The notes: generated by a model not told the origin, from the sequence alone. A DNA stretch of 48,523 nucleotides from Methanothrix sp. (GCA_026394475.1 JAPKYD010000129.1:1-48523); one strand, 5' to 3'. Shown: positions 1 to 9,486, numbered from the stretch's first letter. A program made the numbers and translations.

Positions 1-477
1 GTAATCAAAGGTCCCGTCGATCCTGATGGCGTAGAAGATGTTCTTGCTGGGCATCTGGTCTTCCAGATATCTCTGCAGCTTCGTCTGGTTGGCGGAGCCA
101 TTGAAGAGGATCTTCTGGTCAGGCTCAAAGAAGGTCACATCGGCAATGGGAGTCGTCTGGGACTCGCTTACATGATAAACTTTCCCGTCCGATTTCACCT
201 GGTAGAACTGGCCATCGAGCTCCACCAGCTCTCCGTCCAGATCATCCAAGGTTCCTATGCCGAAGTCTCCGTGCCCAGCCAGCTCTTTGAAGCTCATCGA
301 GCCCTCGAAGACGCCCTGCATGAGGGCGGTGATGGCCGATACTTGAAAGAGAACATCCTTCGAAGGGTCTGACGCCAGAGATGCTGACGAATCCGGAGAC
401 GTTGCCGATACAAAAGCCATTAAGCCTGTCAAGATCACAGCTATGGCCACAAGCCATATTCTACGATTTACTCTCAC
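1..477 (-). CDS. budA: Alpha-acetolactate decarboxylase, N-terminal part, truncated by window edge
   Basis: Own minus-strand translation from GTG at 477: VRVNRRIWLVAIAVILTGLMAFVSA...KDVLFQVSAITALMQGVFEGSMSFKELAGHGDFGIGTLDDLDGELVELDGQFYQVKSDGKVYHVSESQTTPIADVTFFEPDQ. It is open to base 1. HGDFGIGT...LDGELVxLDGxFYQVKxDGK matches the acetolactate decarboxylase family. N-terminal signal peptide. Overlaps the stop of the upstream gene. Confidence 0.72.
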   Translation of the reverse strand, partial: MRVNRRIWLVAIAVILTGLMAFVSATSPDSSASLASDPSKDVLFQVSAITALMQGVFEGSMSFKELAGHGDFGIGTLDDLDGELVELDGQFYQVKSDGKVYHVSESQTTPIADVTFFEPDQKILFNGSANQTKLQRYLEDQMPSKNIFYAIRIDGTFDY

Positions 478-749
478 TTTTCTTTCCTCGATCTGTTTTT
501 TCTGTACTTGAAGTACAAGCCGATTGCCACAACCAGAGTTATAAAGGATACGACGTTCGAGACAATCACAATTTTGTCTTGAATATGAATCCCGTAGAGC
601 AGCCAGAGGAAGATGCCCACAAAGAACTGCAGCAGCATCAGGAGGCTCACATCCTCGACCGACTCCGTCCGGTAGATCTTGAAGATCTGGGGCACGAAGC
701 CGAACATGGTCAAAAGCGCCGCGCCTGAACCGATCAGCTCCCATTGCAT
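474..749 (-). CDS. SemiSWEET / MtN3-type PQ-loop small membrane protein
   Basis: MQWELIGSGAALLTMFGFVPQIFKIYRTESVEDVSLLMLLQFFVGIFLWLLYGI...: PQ motif and three TM segments. Start trimmed to the internal ATG at 749 from the 899 ORF start. Confidence 0.72.
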   Translation of the reverse strand: MQWELIGSGAALLTMFGFVPQIFKIYRTESVEDVSLLMLLQFFVGIFLWLLYGIHIQDKIVIVSNVVSFITLVVAIGLYFKYRKNRSRKEK

Positions 750-811
750 CAGGTCGTGATAGAAACCTGATGGTATATTAGCTTGACATTGAAGCATAAA
801 GCCTATTTTGC

Positions 812-1858
812 ATGACAGAGATAGCAATGCTCGTGGATTCTCAAAGTTCAGACGCCAAGGCCGTAATCGAGGCCGCCCTCTTCGCTGCAGGCAGGACACT
901 CTCGGCGAAGGAGCTGGCCGATCTGTGCGGCCTCTCTGAGGAGCGGGCGCGCGCCCTCGCCGATGATCTGGCCAGCGAATATGCCCGGCGCGGCTCAGGG
1001 CTGGAGATCCGGAGCATCGGAGAAGATTACGCCATGCAGGTCCGGGCCCGCCTGGCCCCGGAGGTGGTCTCGCTGGCCCCCAAAGAGCTGGAAGCGCCGC
1101 TCATCAGGACCCTGGCAATAATCGCCTACAAGCAGCCCATAAGGCAATGCGATCTGGTGGATATCAGGGGCAACAAGAGCTACGACCATGTGAAGGAGTT
1201 GGAGAGAAGAGGCATGATAAACGCCGCCAAGCAGGGCCGGACCAAGGTTCTCACCACCACCAGGGCCTTTGCCGACTACTTTGGCCTTGCCTCCTGCCAT
1301 CCGGAGGCGGTAAGAAGGGCCATCCTGAAAGACAAAAAGCTTGTCGGCGTCACTCCCATGTACCAGAGCCTGGCCCTGCGCCTGGGCCTGGACTTTATAG
1401 TAGTAAACCCCTACAAGCCTGAGCCCGAGGATCTGGAGCGCCTCAAGGAGATCGAGCTTTTAGTCCTGGTGCCCGGCTACGAGGATCAGGTGAGAGAGCA
1501 CTACTCAGGAGAGCTGCTTGAGGCCGGTGTTCGCACCCTCTCCCAGCTCAAGGAGAGCGCTGAGCGGATCTGCCAGGCCGCCGGGTCGGGGGATGTCGAA
1601 CCGCTGGCAGCGGAGGTGGATCTTATGCTGCAAAGATACCGGGCGAGGGCTTCCGCGGCCAGGCCCATCCAGCCGCTCACTCCCATGATCGAGGAGATCG
1701 CCCGCGATCTTCGCATCCCTGTTCAGGAGGGCGGCCTGACTGCTGCGCCCGAAACCGCCGGCATGGAGACGGACATCCAGGTACCCGTTCACCAGTCCTA
1801 TGACATGGATATCCTGGAGAGAATCGTGCAGCGCTACGAAAAGATCCTGGAGGGCTAG
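812..1858 (+). CDS. scpB: Segregation and condensation protein B with long C-terminal extension
   Basis: AVIEAALFAAGRTLSAKELADLCGL...LAIIAYKQPIRQCDLVDIRGNKSYDHVKELERRGMI is ScpB winged-helix signature. About 150 extra residues follow. Confidence 0.82.
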   Translation: MTEIAMLVDSQSSDAKAVIEAALFAAGRTLSAKELADLCGLSEERARALADDLASEYARRGSGLEIRSIGEDYAMQVRARLAPEVVSLAPKELEAPLIRTLAIIAYKQPIRQCDLVDIRGNKSYDHVKELERRGMINAAKQGRTKVLTTTRAFADYFGLASCHPEAVRRAILKDKKLVGVTPMYQSLALRLGLDFIVVNPYKPEPEDLERLKEIELLVLVPGYEDQVREHYSGELLEAGVRTLSQLKESAERICQAAGSGDVEPLAAEVDLMLQRYRARASAARPIQPLTPMIEEIARDLRIPVQEGGLTAAPETAGMETDIQVPVHQSYDMDILERIVQRYEKILEG

Positions 1859-2931
1859 AACCATCCTTTTCTCTTGAAATAAACCATCATTATCGCCACT
1901 ACCATCATCATCAAAATCAGAACGGCAGGATAGCCCAAAGGAGACTCCAGCTCGGGCATGTACCGGAAGTTCATCCCGTAAAGCCCGGCCAGGAAGGTAA
2001 GGGGAATGAAGATGGTGGAGATGATGGTCAGGACTTTGATGACCTCGTTGAGCTTGTTGGAGAGGCTGGAGAGATAGGTCTCCAGAAGAGAGGCGGACAT
2101 ATCCCGGAAGGTCTCTATGTTCTCGATCACCTGAATGGTGTGGTCGTAGACATCCCGCAGGTAGATCTTCGTCGCCTCGGAGACCAAGGGAGAATCCGTC
2201 CTCTGCATCTTGCTGATGGCTTCCCTCAGCGGCCAGACCGACTTGCGCAGGAAGAGCATGTCTCGTTTCAGGTTATAGATGGTAGGGAGGATTCCCGGCT
2301 CGGGGTGGGCCACCACCGCGTCCTCCAGATCCTCGAACCTGTCCCCCAGCTTCTCCATGATCACGAAGTAGTGATCGACAACGGCATCAATCATGGAGTA
2401 GGCGAGGTAATCCGGTCCTTGCTTTCTTATCCTGCCCTTAGCCGTCCTCAGTCGGTCGCGCAGGGGATTGAAGACATCCACCTCCTTCTCTTTAAAGGAC
2501 ATTATGAAATTGGGGCCGAGGATCATGCTGACCTGATCGAAGTCGATCTTGCTATCACCCAGCTCTTCATCCCCCTCCTCGTTGTAGTAGAGCATCTTGA
2601 GCACTATGAAAATATAGTCGTCATAGTCCTCTATCTTGGGACGCTGATCCGATAGGATGTCCTCCAGCACCAGGGGATGGATGCCATAGCACGCCCCCAG
2701 CTTCTCCAGGATATCGACCTGACGGAGGCCGTCTATGTTTATCCAGGTGACTGTGGGCTTCTCTTTGAAGACGAAGCACTCCGCTGCCTCTTTAACCTCC
2801 GCCTCATGATAATGCTGCTCATCGTAATCGATGATCGTGATCTTGGGCTTCTCCGCTTGCTTATCGCTAGCAGGGGGCAGAGTAGAGGAAGGAAGTTCGG
2901 ACACCTTTGCTCCTTTGCTGGATTGATCCAA
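1855..2931 (-). CDS. corA: CorA-family magnesium/cobalt transporter
   Basis: C-terminal TM pair with the GMN motif (FLAGLYGMNFRYMPE) and a long helical cytosolic domain. Confidence 0.92.
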   Translation of the reverse strand: MDQSSKGAKVSELPSSTLPPASDKQAEKPKITIIDYDEQHYHEAEVKEAAECFVFKEKPTVTWINIDGLRQVDILEKLGACYGIHPLVLEDILSDQRPKIEDYDDYIFIVLKMLYYNEEGDEELGDSKIDFDQVSMILGPNFIMSFKEKEVDVFNPLRDRLRTAKGRIRKQGPDYLAYSMIDAVVDHYFVIMEKLGDRFEDLEDAVVAHPEPGILPTIYNLKRDMLFLRKSVWPLREAISKMQRTDSPLVSEATKIYLRDVYDHTIQVIENIETFRDMSASLLETYLSSLSNKLNEVIKVLTIISTIFIPLTFLAGLYGMNFRYMPELESPLGYPAVLILMMMVVAIMMVYFKRKGWF

Positions 2932-2984
2932 TATGCATCCTCCCCAATTATCGTCTATCTGACGACTTCCTTGTGCTTAAACCT

Positions 2985-4271
2985 TTATTTTCCTGTACCC
3001 GAGACCAGGGCCGTCGCCACCAGCAGCAGAGTCAGGATGCTCATTATGATCGTGGTAGCCCAGGCCACGGCATTGAAGGCATTGCTGTTGGTATACTCTC
3101 CCATCAGCTTCTTGCTGTTGATCAGGAGGAGCATGAACACCAGCACCAGAGGCAGCAAAGAGCCGTTTATCACCTGGGAGAGGACCATTATGGTCAGCAG
3201 GGGCGCATCGGGAACCAGGATGATGGCGGCACCTATGGCGATGAGCAGAGTATAGAGTAAATAAAACTGAGGCGCATCCCAGAACCTCTTGTTCAGGCCG
3301 GAGTCCCAGCCCATTCCCTCGCAGAGGAAGTACGCCGTGGAGAGCGGCAGTATAGAGGCGGCGAAGAGGGAGGCATTGAGGAGCCCAAAGGCGAAAAGCC
3401 AGGCCGAGTAGCTGCCCGCCAGGGGAAAGAGCGCTAAAGCGGCATCTTTCGCCGTCTCAATCCTGATGCCATGGGCAAAGATCGTTGCGGCACAGGTGAA
3501 TATTATAAAGTATGAAACCACGTCTGTGATGACGCATCCGACATAGACATCCCATTTCGTATACTTATATTCGGATACTTTCACACCCTTCTCCACAACT
3601 GTGGACTGCAGATAGAACTGCATCCAGGGAGCAATAGTCGTTCCCACTACACCAACCACCATGTAAAGATACCCGGAGTCCAGGCTTATACTAGGGGTTA
3701 TGGTCTGGGAGAAGAGAAACTTCCAGTCGGGATGCAGCAATAGCCCAGAGACAATGTAAGTGATATAAACCGAGCTAGCGAGGAGGAAGATCTTCTCGAT
3801 GGAGTGGTAGTTTCCCTTGACTACAACCAGCCAGACCAGAACAGCGGCCACGGGAACCGAGACGTACTTGCTCACGCCGAAGATCTCCATGCTTGCTGCA
3901 ATTCCCGCGAACTCTGCGGTCGTGGTGCCCAGATTGGCGATGATGATTCCCAAGAGCAATATCACCGTGGGCTTGACACCGAAGTTCTCCCGGATGAGAT
4001 CCGCCAGCCCTTTGCCCGTGACCACGCCCATGCGCGCACACATCTCCTGCACCACAAAGAGGGCTACAGTAATGGGTATGAGCGTCCACAGAAGAGAGTA
4101 GCCGAAGTGGGCTCCGGCGATGCTGTAAGTGGTGATGCCGCCGGCATCGTTGTCCACGTTGGCAGTGATTATTCCCGGCCCAAGGACGCCCAGGAAGATC
4201 GCCAACTCCGCCAGGGTGATCCTGGGAACTCTGCCCCCCAGGTTCAGCTTCCCTAAGAGATGTAACTTCAT
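2985..4271 (-). CDS. NRAMP-family transporter, divergent (NRMT-like)
   Basis: Polytopic membrane protein starting TM1 with GPGIITANVDNDAGGITTYSIAGA. TM6 is GVVGTTIAPWMQFYLQST, where canonical NRAMP has MPHNLYLHS. Family clear, substrate uncertain. Confidence 0.83.
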   Translation of the reverse strand: MKLHLLGKLNLGGRVPRITLAELAIFLGVLGPGIITANVDNDAGGITTYSIAGAHFGYSLLWTLIPITVALFVVQEMCARMGVVTGKGLADLIRENFGVKPTVILLLGIIIANLGTTTAEFAGIAASMEIFGVSKYVSVPVAAVLVWLVVVKGNYHSIEKIFLLASSVYITYIVSGLLLHPDWKFLFSQTITPSISLDSGYLYMVVGVVGTTIAPWMQFYLQSTVVEKGVKVSEYKYTKWDVYVGCVITDVVSYFIIFTCAATIFAHGIRIETAKDAALALFPLAGSYSAWLFAFGLLNASLFAASILPLSTAYFLCEGMGWDSGLNKRFWDAPQFYLLYTLLIAIGAAIILVPDAPLLTIMVLSQVINGSLLPLVLVFMLLLINSKKLMGEYTNSNAFNAVAWATTIIMSILTLLLVATALVSGTGK

Positions 4272-5629
4272 CAGGCTACACCACGAACCCTGCGCAGCTT
4301 ATGGTAATTCCAGGGCAGGCGCTTCTTGAGATCCTCGGGGATGATCTCATCCAGAGCATCGTCAAAGGTCACGATGCCCAGCATCTTACCGTCCTGATCA
4401 ACCACGGGCACACTGAGGAAGTCGTACTTGGAAAGGAGGTTTGTAGCCTCTTCCACGCTCGATGTTGGAAGGACTCTGATGACCTCCTTCTTCATGACCT
4501 CCCCCGCATTCTGAGCCGGATCGGCTAAAAGGAGATCGCGCAGGGATATCACGCCTAGAAGCTGCTCCTGAGCGCTCAGAACATAGATGTAGTAGATCAG
4601 GTCTATCTCCTGACCCGACCTCCTGAGCCGGGCAAAGATGTCCGGAACGCTGCAGTCGGAGGGCACCGCGATGTATTCCGTGGTCATGAGGCTTCCAGCT
4701 GACCGGTCGCTGTACATCATAAGCTCCTTGACCTCCTTCGCCTCCTCCTCATCCATGAGGTTGAGCACCTCAGAGGCCTTGTTCTCCGACATCATCCCCA
4801 GGAGGTCTGCGGCATCGTCAGGGTTCATGTTCTCCAGGATATCGGCCACATCATCGCTATCCATCTGCTTCACCATAGTGGCCTGCACCTCTGGATTCAC
4901 CTCTTCCATGGTCTCGGCAGCGGTCTCTTCGCCCAGGGAGTCGAGGATCAAAAGCCGGTCTTTGTTGCTCAGATCCTCCAGGATATCGGCAATATCGGCT
5001 GGATGAAGGTCATTTATGGTCTTTCGCGAAATCTTGAGGTGAATGCTCCTTAGGCTCGGATCGAGGGGATCGATGTAGGACCAGGGGATGATGTGATTGG
5101 GAAGCTTATCCAATAAACCGCGGGAGAGCCCGGAAAGTCCCAGTCGTCTCAGTATTCCTTTGAAGCCTACATCCACAGCCACCAGGCAAAGGGACTTTTT
5201 AACCTGTGCCAGGAGGACGTCATTGACCCTCACCACCTTCAGGCCGTCGATGTCCACGATCTGCTTGTCCAGAATGGTCTCCGTCACCAGCAGCTCCCTC
5301 TCAGAGAGCCTGCCCGGAGGTATCTCGTCTCTGGCCATTTCCAGCCGGATATCGCCATCGATGGAGAAGATGCTGGACATGGGCAGGATGACCTTCTCGC
5401 CCAGAATGTTGGAGGTGTAAACTATGCGAGAGATCTCCAGAAGCGCCTCACCCGGCCTCAGGGACAGATCGGTGAGCTTTCCCACTACATTGCCATCTCT
5501 ATCCACGATCTTCTTGCCCTGCAGCTGGGAAAAGAAGCTGACCCGATTCGTACCATTCGATGCTGCCTCTTTTACCCACAAAGGGCCCGGCGCTTTGATA
5601 TTATCCGTGATGCTCTTGGAAGAACGCAT
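4271..5629 (-). CDS. Soluble PRC-barrel + MgtE N-domain + paired CBS protein, no membrane domain
   Basis: VSFFSQLQGKKIVDRDGNVVGKLTDL (PRC-like), HPADIADILEDLSNKDRLLILDSLGEETAAETMEEV (MgtE_N), SAGSLMTTEYIAVP and AGEVMKKEVIRVLPTSSVEEATNLLSKYDFLSVPVVD (CBS). Ends without TM helices and overlaps the start of the NRAMP gene. Confidence 0.85.
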   Translation of the reverse strand: MRSSKSITDNIKAPGPLWVKEAASNGTNRVSFFSQLQGKKIVDRDGNVVGKLTDLSLRPGEALLEISRIVYTSNILGEKVILPMSSIFSIDGDIRLEMARDEIPPGRLSERELLVTETILDKQIVDIDGLKVVRVNDVLLAQVKKSLCLVAVDVGFKGILRRLGLSGLSRGLLDKLPNHIIPWSYIDPLDPSLRSIHLKISRKTINDLHPADIADILEDLSNKDRLLILDSLGEETAAETMEEVNPEVQATMVKQMDSDDVADILENMNPDDAADLLGMMSENKASEVLNLMDEEEAKEVKELMMYSDRSAGSLMTTEYIAVPSDCSVPDIFARLRRSGQEIDLIYYIYVLSAQEQLLGVISLRDLLLADPAQNAGEVMKKEVIRVLPTSSVEEATNLLSKYDFLSVPVVDQDGKMLGIVTFDDALDEIIPEDLKKRLPWNYHKLRRVRGVA

Positions 5630-5637
5630 CTCAACCT

Positions 5638-6098
5638 CTAAACAGGAGGAGTTTCTTCTTTTGCTCGCTCTACAACTACGATCTCAAGAAGATCTTCGAT
5701 GCCGTCTATCGACCTGATGCTGTCGTTTATAAGGGCATTAAGCTCCTCTAAGCCCCTCGCCCAGACCTTGACAAAAAGGTCGTACTCACCCAGTATCCCG
5801 TAAACTTCGGTGATCTCACAGGGATCTTCACCAGAGCTGCTACGGCTTGCTCGTGCCTTTCCGCCTCCGTCTGCACCAGCATGATGGCGGTCACTGTGTA
5901 GCCCGTCGCTGCCGGATTGGCCTTAATCGTGAAGCTCTCAATGACCCCATTGGCTCTCATGCGCTTGAGCCGGAACTGCAGTGTGGCATCGGAGATGCCT
6001 GTTTGGCGCGACATCTCTTGCAGGCTCATGCGCGCGTTCTGCCGGAGAAGCCGAAGAATAGAGCGATCGACTTCGTCAAGGTCCAAGCTGTTGCCCAT
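5638..6098 (-). pseudogene. Lrp/AsnC-family regulator, frameshifted near 5820
   Basis: N-terminal HTH LDEVDRSILRLLRQNARMSLQEMSRQTGISDATLQFRLKRM. The ORF derails after ALVKIP, but another frame continues CEITEVYGILGEYDLFVKVWARGLEELNALINDSIRSIDGIEDLLEIVVVERAKEETPPV*. One missing C restores the frame. Confidence 0.75.
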
Positions 6099-6691
6099 AT
6101 TATCTTGTATTCTCCCCTGGGCATCGCCCGATTGTTGGTATTATACCAATAAAGTCATATAAAGATTGTCCTTTCTCCAAGCATTAGTATAAAGACGGAA
6201 TTAATCTTCTAAGTCTTGGCCGACTGTAGAGTCCCGAAAGTATGGCACTTATAAGCGGCTCAATCCTTTTAAATCTATTCTGTTGCATTAAAATCTCTCT
6301 CCTTCCTTAAAAGGAACTGGTTTAGCTTGCATTCATCAGGCATTCTTGACCAAAATGCATCCTCTGAGGTCTAAAGATAGTGTTTTTCAGGCTCTTCGCA
6401 ATTTCCTGTGGGTAACTTCAGGATATCGACCAACAACATTCATGATTCACTATCCTGCTAGGGGAGTACAAAGATGGTGCTTGATAGCGATAACTGGCCC
6501 CAGGATTTGCCCTCTTGGGATACACATCATTGATGTGGTCCGGCCAATGAATTCCTCGTCACCTGGTTTGCCTAAATAAACGGCGAGGACCCAAATATTT
6601 AATACCTATGTTGAGCTAATTGCAATTGGAGGGCTTGTTGGATTAAAGTGTTACCAATAACCCTACTGCAAGCCATAAAGGTGGACCTGGT

Positions 6692-7396
6692 ATGATGTAT
6701 ACGAAAGCAATTATATTCGCTGTATTGGCTGCGGCTATCCTCTCCGTCATGCCTATTTCTTTGGCTGAGAATGGGACTTCATCAAGTAAGGCTGCTAATG
6801 GACAGCTGCAGTCGGATCAAACCCCTGCGGAGCCTGGTGTCGGAGATCTCTTATATTCTGACGACTTTTCCAGCAGTAAATCTGGCTGGCCCCAATATTC
6901 GAAAGGGGATTTCTCAGCTCTTTATAAAAACGGAAAATATCACGAGACAGCAGTACCAGCACTTTATTGGAATTTTAGGATTTTCCCCCGCCTGAACTTC
7001 AGCGATTTCGTATTAGAGGTTGAAGCCACCAAAGAGGCTGGCCCTGACGACAATGCTTTTGGTGTCTTGGTTAGGGAGTTTGACGCGGGTAGGAATTCTT
7101 ATGCCTTCCTCCTCTCCAGCGATGGCTACTATCAGGTCAAAAAAGCGCAGAACAATTCTTGGGTATACGTTCCGGATTGGGCTAAATCGAGCGCCATAAA
7201 AACCGGCAATGCTACGAACATTGTGAAGGTCGTTTGCAATGGAGATAAGTTCTCCTTTTACGCAAATGGCGTGAAGCTAACGGATTATAACGATAGCAGC
7301 TATGCTAATGGCCATATAGCCTTGGCTGTTGAATCTAAATCTGAGGGCAATGTGACCATTGGATTCGATAACCTAACAGTCCGGGCGATAAAATAA
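6692..7396 (+). CDS. Secreted LamG/concanavalin-like (3-keto-disaccharide hydrolase-like fold) protein
   Basis: Signal peptide, then LLYSDDFSSSKSGWPQYSKGDFSALYKNGKYHETAVPA...AFGVLVREF...YYQVKK...NGHIALAVESKSEGNVTIGFDNLTV. Confidence 0.6.
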   Translation: MMYTKAIIFAVLAAAILSVMPISLAENGTSSSKAANGQLQSDQTPAEPGVGDLLYSDDFSSSKSGWPQYSKGDFSALYKNGKYHETAVPALYWNFRIFPRLNFSDFVLEVEATKEAGPDDNAFGVLVREFDAGRNSYAFLLSSDGYYQVKKAQNNSWVYVPDWAKSSAIKTGNATNIVKVVCNGDKFSFYANGVKLTDYNDSSYANGHIALAVESKSEGNVTIGFDNLTVRAIK

Positions 7397-7404
7397 GACG
7401 TTAT

Positions 7405-7448
7405 GCAGAGGAGCAGATAGGACATGATGATAAGCTGCTCACCTCTGC
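7405..7448 (+). terminator. Probable hairpin terminator downstream of 6692..7396
   Basis: GCAGAGGAGCAG (7405-7416) pairs with CTGCTCACCTCTGC (7435-7448) with a 2-nt bulge. T-rich sequence follows. Confidence 0.45.
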
Positions 7449-7748
7449 GCTAACCTTTCTTTGTTTTATCAAGACCTTCTGCTGAAGTCTCCTGAGCTAT
7501 TTAAGCACAGCTCCTACCGGCTCTAGCCTAATGAAGTTGAACAAGCGCAAGATTCATTGAATTGTTCGGCAAAAACAGAAGGGGTACCTACAAAACCGAT
7601 TGCTTTGGATATGAAGATATCGCGGAGGCGAGTGCTGCAGCTCTGATGTAGATACGATCGAGAACCCGCTATCGGAGAGAACATGGGCCGGCATTTTTCG
7701 ACATCCTGATATCTTCAGCAAGCTTAAGAATTGCACAGGTGTTCTGAG

Positions 7749-8366
7749 ATGAAACCGATTCTGATCGTCCTAACCTTGAGCTTGCTGGTCGCCTTCTCCG
7801 GATGCATCCAGCCGCAAAGCGGTCCCCAGGTGAAGCAGACCGCAGCTTCCCAAGAATGGAAGCCCGACGGCATAGTGGGAGCGAACGAGTACGCGAGAAG
7901 CATGCTCCTTCGCGAGCCAGCGAGCAGCGGCTACTCCGGTGGAGATCTGGAGATCTCCTGGAAGAACGATGCCCAATTTCTTTATGTAGGCCTCAACGGA
8001 TCGACCCAAGGCTGGATCTCCCTGGGATTCGAGCCCACGGTGTGGATGAAGGACGCCGACATCATCATGGGCTACGTGGAGAAGGGAAAGGCCACGGTGC
8101 TGGATGAGAACTGCACAGGCAATTATGGCCCGCATCTGAACGATACTGAGCTGGGAGGAACCTATGACATCATGGAGTCGGGAGGAGAAGAGAGCGGAAA
8201 TTGGACGGTTATTGAATTCAAGAGAAAGATGAACACGAGGGACAAGTTCGATAAAGCCTTCAACTCCGGCCAGAGAGTATCCATAATCTGGGCCATGGCC
8301 GACAAAACCTCGGAGGAGGTTAAGCACAACGTGGCCAAGGGAGAAGGGACGCTCGATCTGCAGTGA
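7749..8366 (+). CDS. DOMON-like domain lipoprotein
   Basis: Lipobox MKPILIVLTLSLLVAFSGC, then DLEISWKNDAQFLYVGLNGSTQGWISLGFEP...MKDADIIMGYVEKG, a DOMON pattern. Confidence 0.65.
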   Translation: MKPILIVLTLSLLVAFSGCIQPQSGPQVKQTAASQEWKPDGIVGANEYARSMLLREPASSGYSGGDLEISWKNDAQFLYVGLNGSTQGWISLGFEPTVWMKDADIIMGYVEKGKATVLDENCTGNYGPHLNDTELGGTYDIMESGGEESGNWTVIEFKRKMNTRDKFDKAFNSGQRVSIIWAMADKTSEEVKHNVAKGEGTLDLQ

Positions 8367-8382
8367 GAGCGAGAGATCTGCC

Positions 8383-9318
8383 TCAAATCTCATCTCTTCC
8401 TTTGGGTGGGCTGCTGTCGGTGATGTTCCCCTTCACCTTCTCCAGCCGGGCCTTGGTGGCCTTTATCGAGCCTGCCAGGGTGCCGGGCGCAGGTTCATTC
8501 TGAGAGCCGCGGCATTCATCGCAGCTCTGCGGGGCCGTGATGTTGGATCGCAGGCCTGCCTCTGAATCGATATTTAGCGCCAAGGAACTGTTGCTGGAAT
8601 ACTCATAAACCAGCTCCACGGGTCTAGTAAGAGGAGAAAGGGGGCTGAAAACAAGCCCTGACCTAAGAGTCCCGTTTGGCTCCAACTCTGCTGCCTGGAT
8701 TCCCTTTCTGCCGTAGATGTCGTACGTCTTGCTGGCGTACTTCCAGCCCCACTGATCCACCAGGCTGAAGTTCTCGGCGCTCAGAGGCAGTTTTATCGTG
8801 CCGTTGTTGGTAAGGCCTATATCAAACTCAAAGGTCCTTTTATTGGACTCCATCCAGGATCTCAAGACTCCATAGTAAAGCAGAGTCACCTTTCCGTTGC
8901 TGGAATTGGAAAGCCCGGGGAAAGGAATGGAGAACTGCTCACCCCCCGTGGGATCGGAGGAGAGGTCCACCGTCAGGCTTTTGGCAATGGTCTCAGTGGG
9001 AACCACGAAGCCAATCAGCTTGCGGCCGAATTGGAAGTCCTTGGTGTACTCCGGACTGGTCTTATAAACCCGGTCGTTGCCATCCGTGAGGCTGTAGATG
9101 GCCTGGATGAAAGTGCTGTCGCTGGCGTTGACTCTGGTTAAGCTCAAATCCACATTCAGAACTGCGTATCTGTCTGCATCAGCATTCCCTGTGGGCCAGG
9201 AGTCTTTGAAGGTGCCAAAGATGGTGCAGTTGACTTCTCCATTGCTTCCGTGCAAAGGATACCCCTGAGCGATTCCAGGAACAAGCATTACGAACAAAGC
9301 CAGAGCCTCCCATCTCAT
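8383..9318 (-). CDS. Secreted protein, paralogue of 9545..10549
   Basis: Signal peptide. LTNNGTIKLPLSAENFSLVDQWGWKY is shared with the neighbouring gene. Confidence 0.65.
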   Translation of the reverse strand: MRWEALALFVMLVPGIAQGYPLHGSNGEVNCTIFGTFKDSWPTGNADADRYAVLNVDLSLTRVNASDSTFIQAIYSLTDGNDRVYKTSPEYTKDFQFGRKLIGFVVPTETIAKSLTVDLSSDPTGGEQFSIPFPGLSNSSNGKVTLLYYGVLRSWMESNKRTFEFDIGLTNNGTIKLPLSAENFSLVDQWGWKYASKTYDIYGRKGIQAAELEPNGTLRSGLVFSPLSPLTRPVELVYEYSSNSSLALNIDSEAGLRSNITAPQSCDECRGSQNEPAPGTLAGSIKATKARLEKVKGNITDSSPPKGRDEI

Positions 9319-9486
9319 TCAGAATATACCTCCAATATCATGTCAACTTCCTTTGGATCCCTTAAAGGACTTGATCGATCTGATTCATAAATCTTGGCTA
9401 TAATCTTGGCTGTAACTAATTAATATATTTTATTATGATGTGGTCTTTCTCTTCGCGAAGGCATAACACCCTGATGGAGACTTGCG

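Noticed and set aside
172-457. Small ORFs 172..372 (+) and 242..457 (-)
   Set aside because: They overlap the acetolactate decarboxylase reading frame, which is open from 477 to base 1 and has family motifs.
6346-6579. 77-aa ORF in the intergenic region before 6692
   Set aside because: No recognisable motif, atypical composition, no convincing start context.
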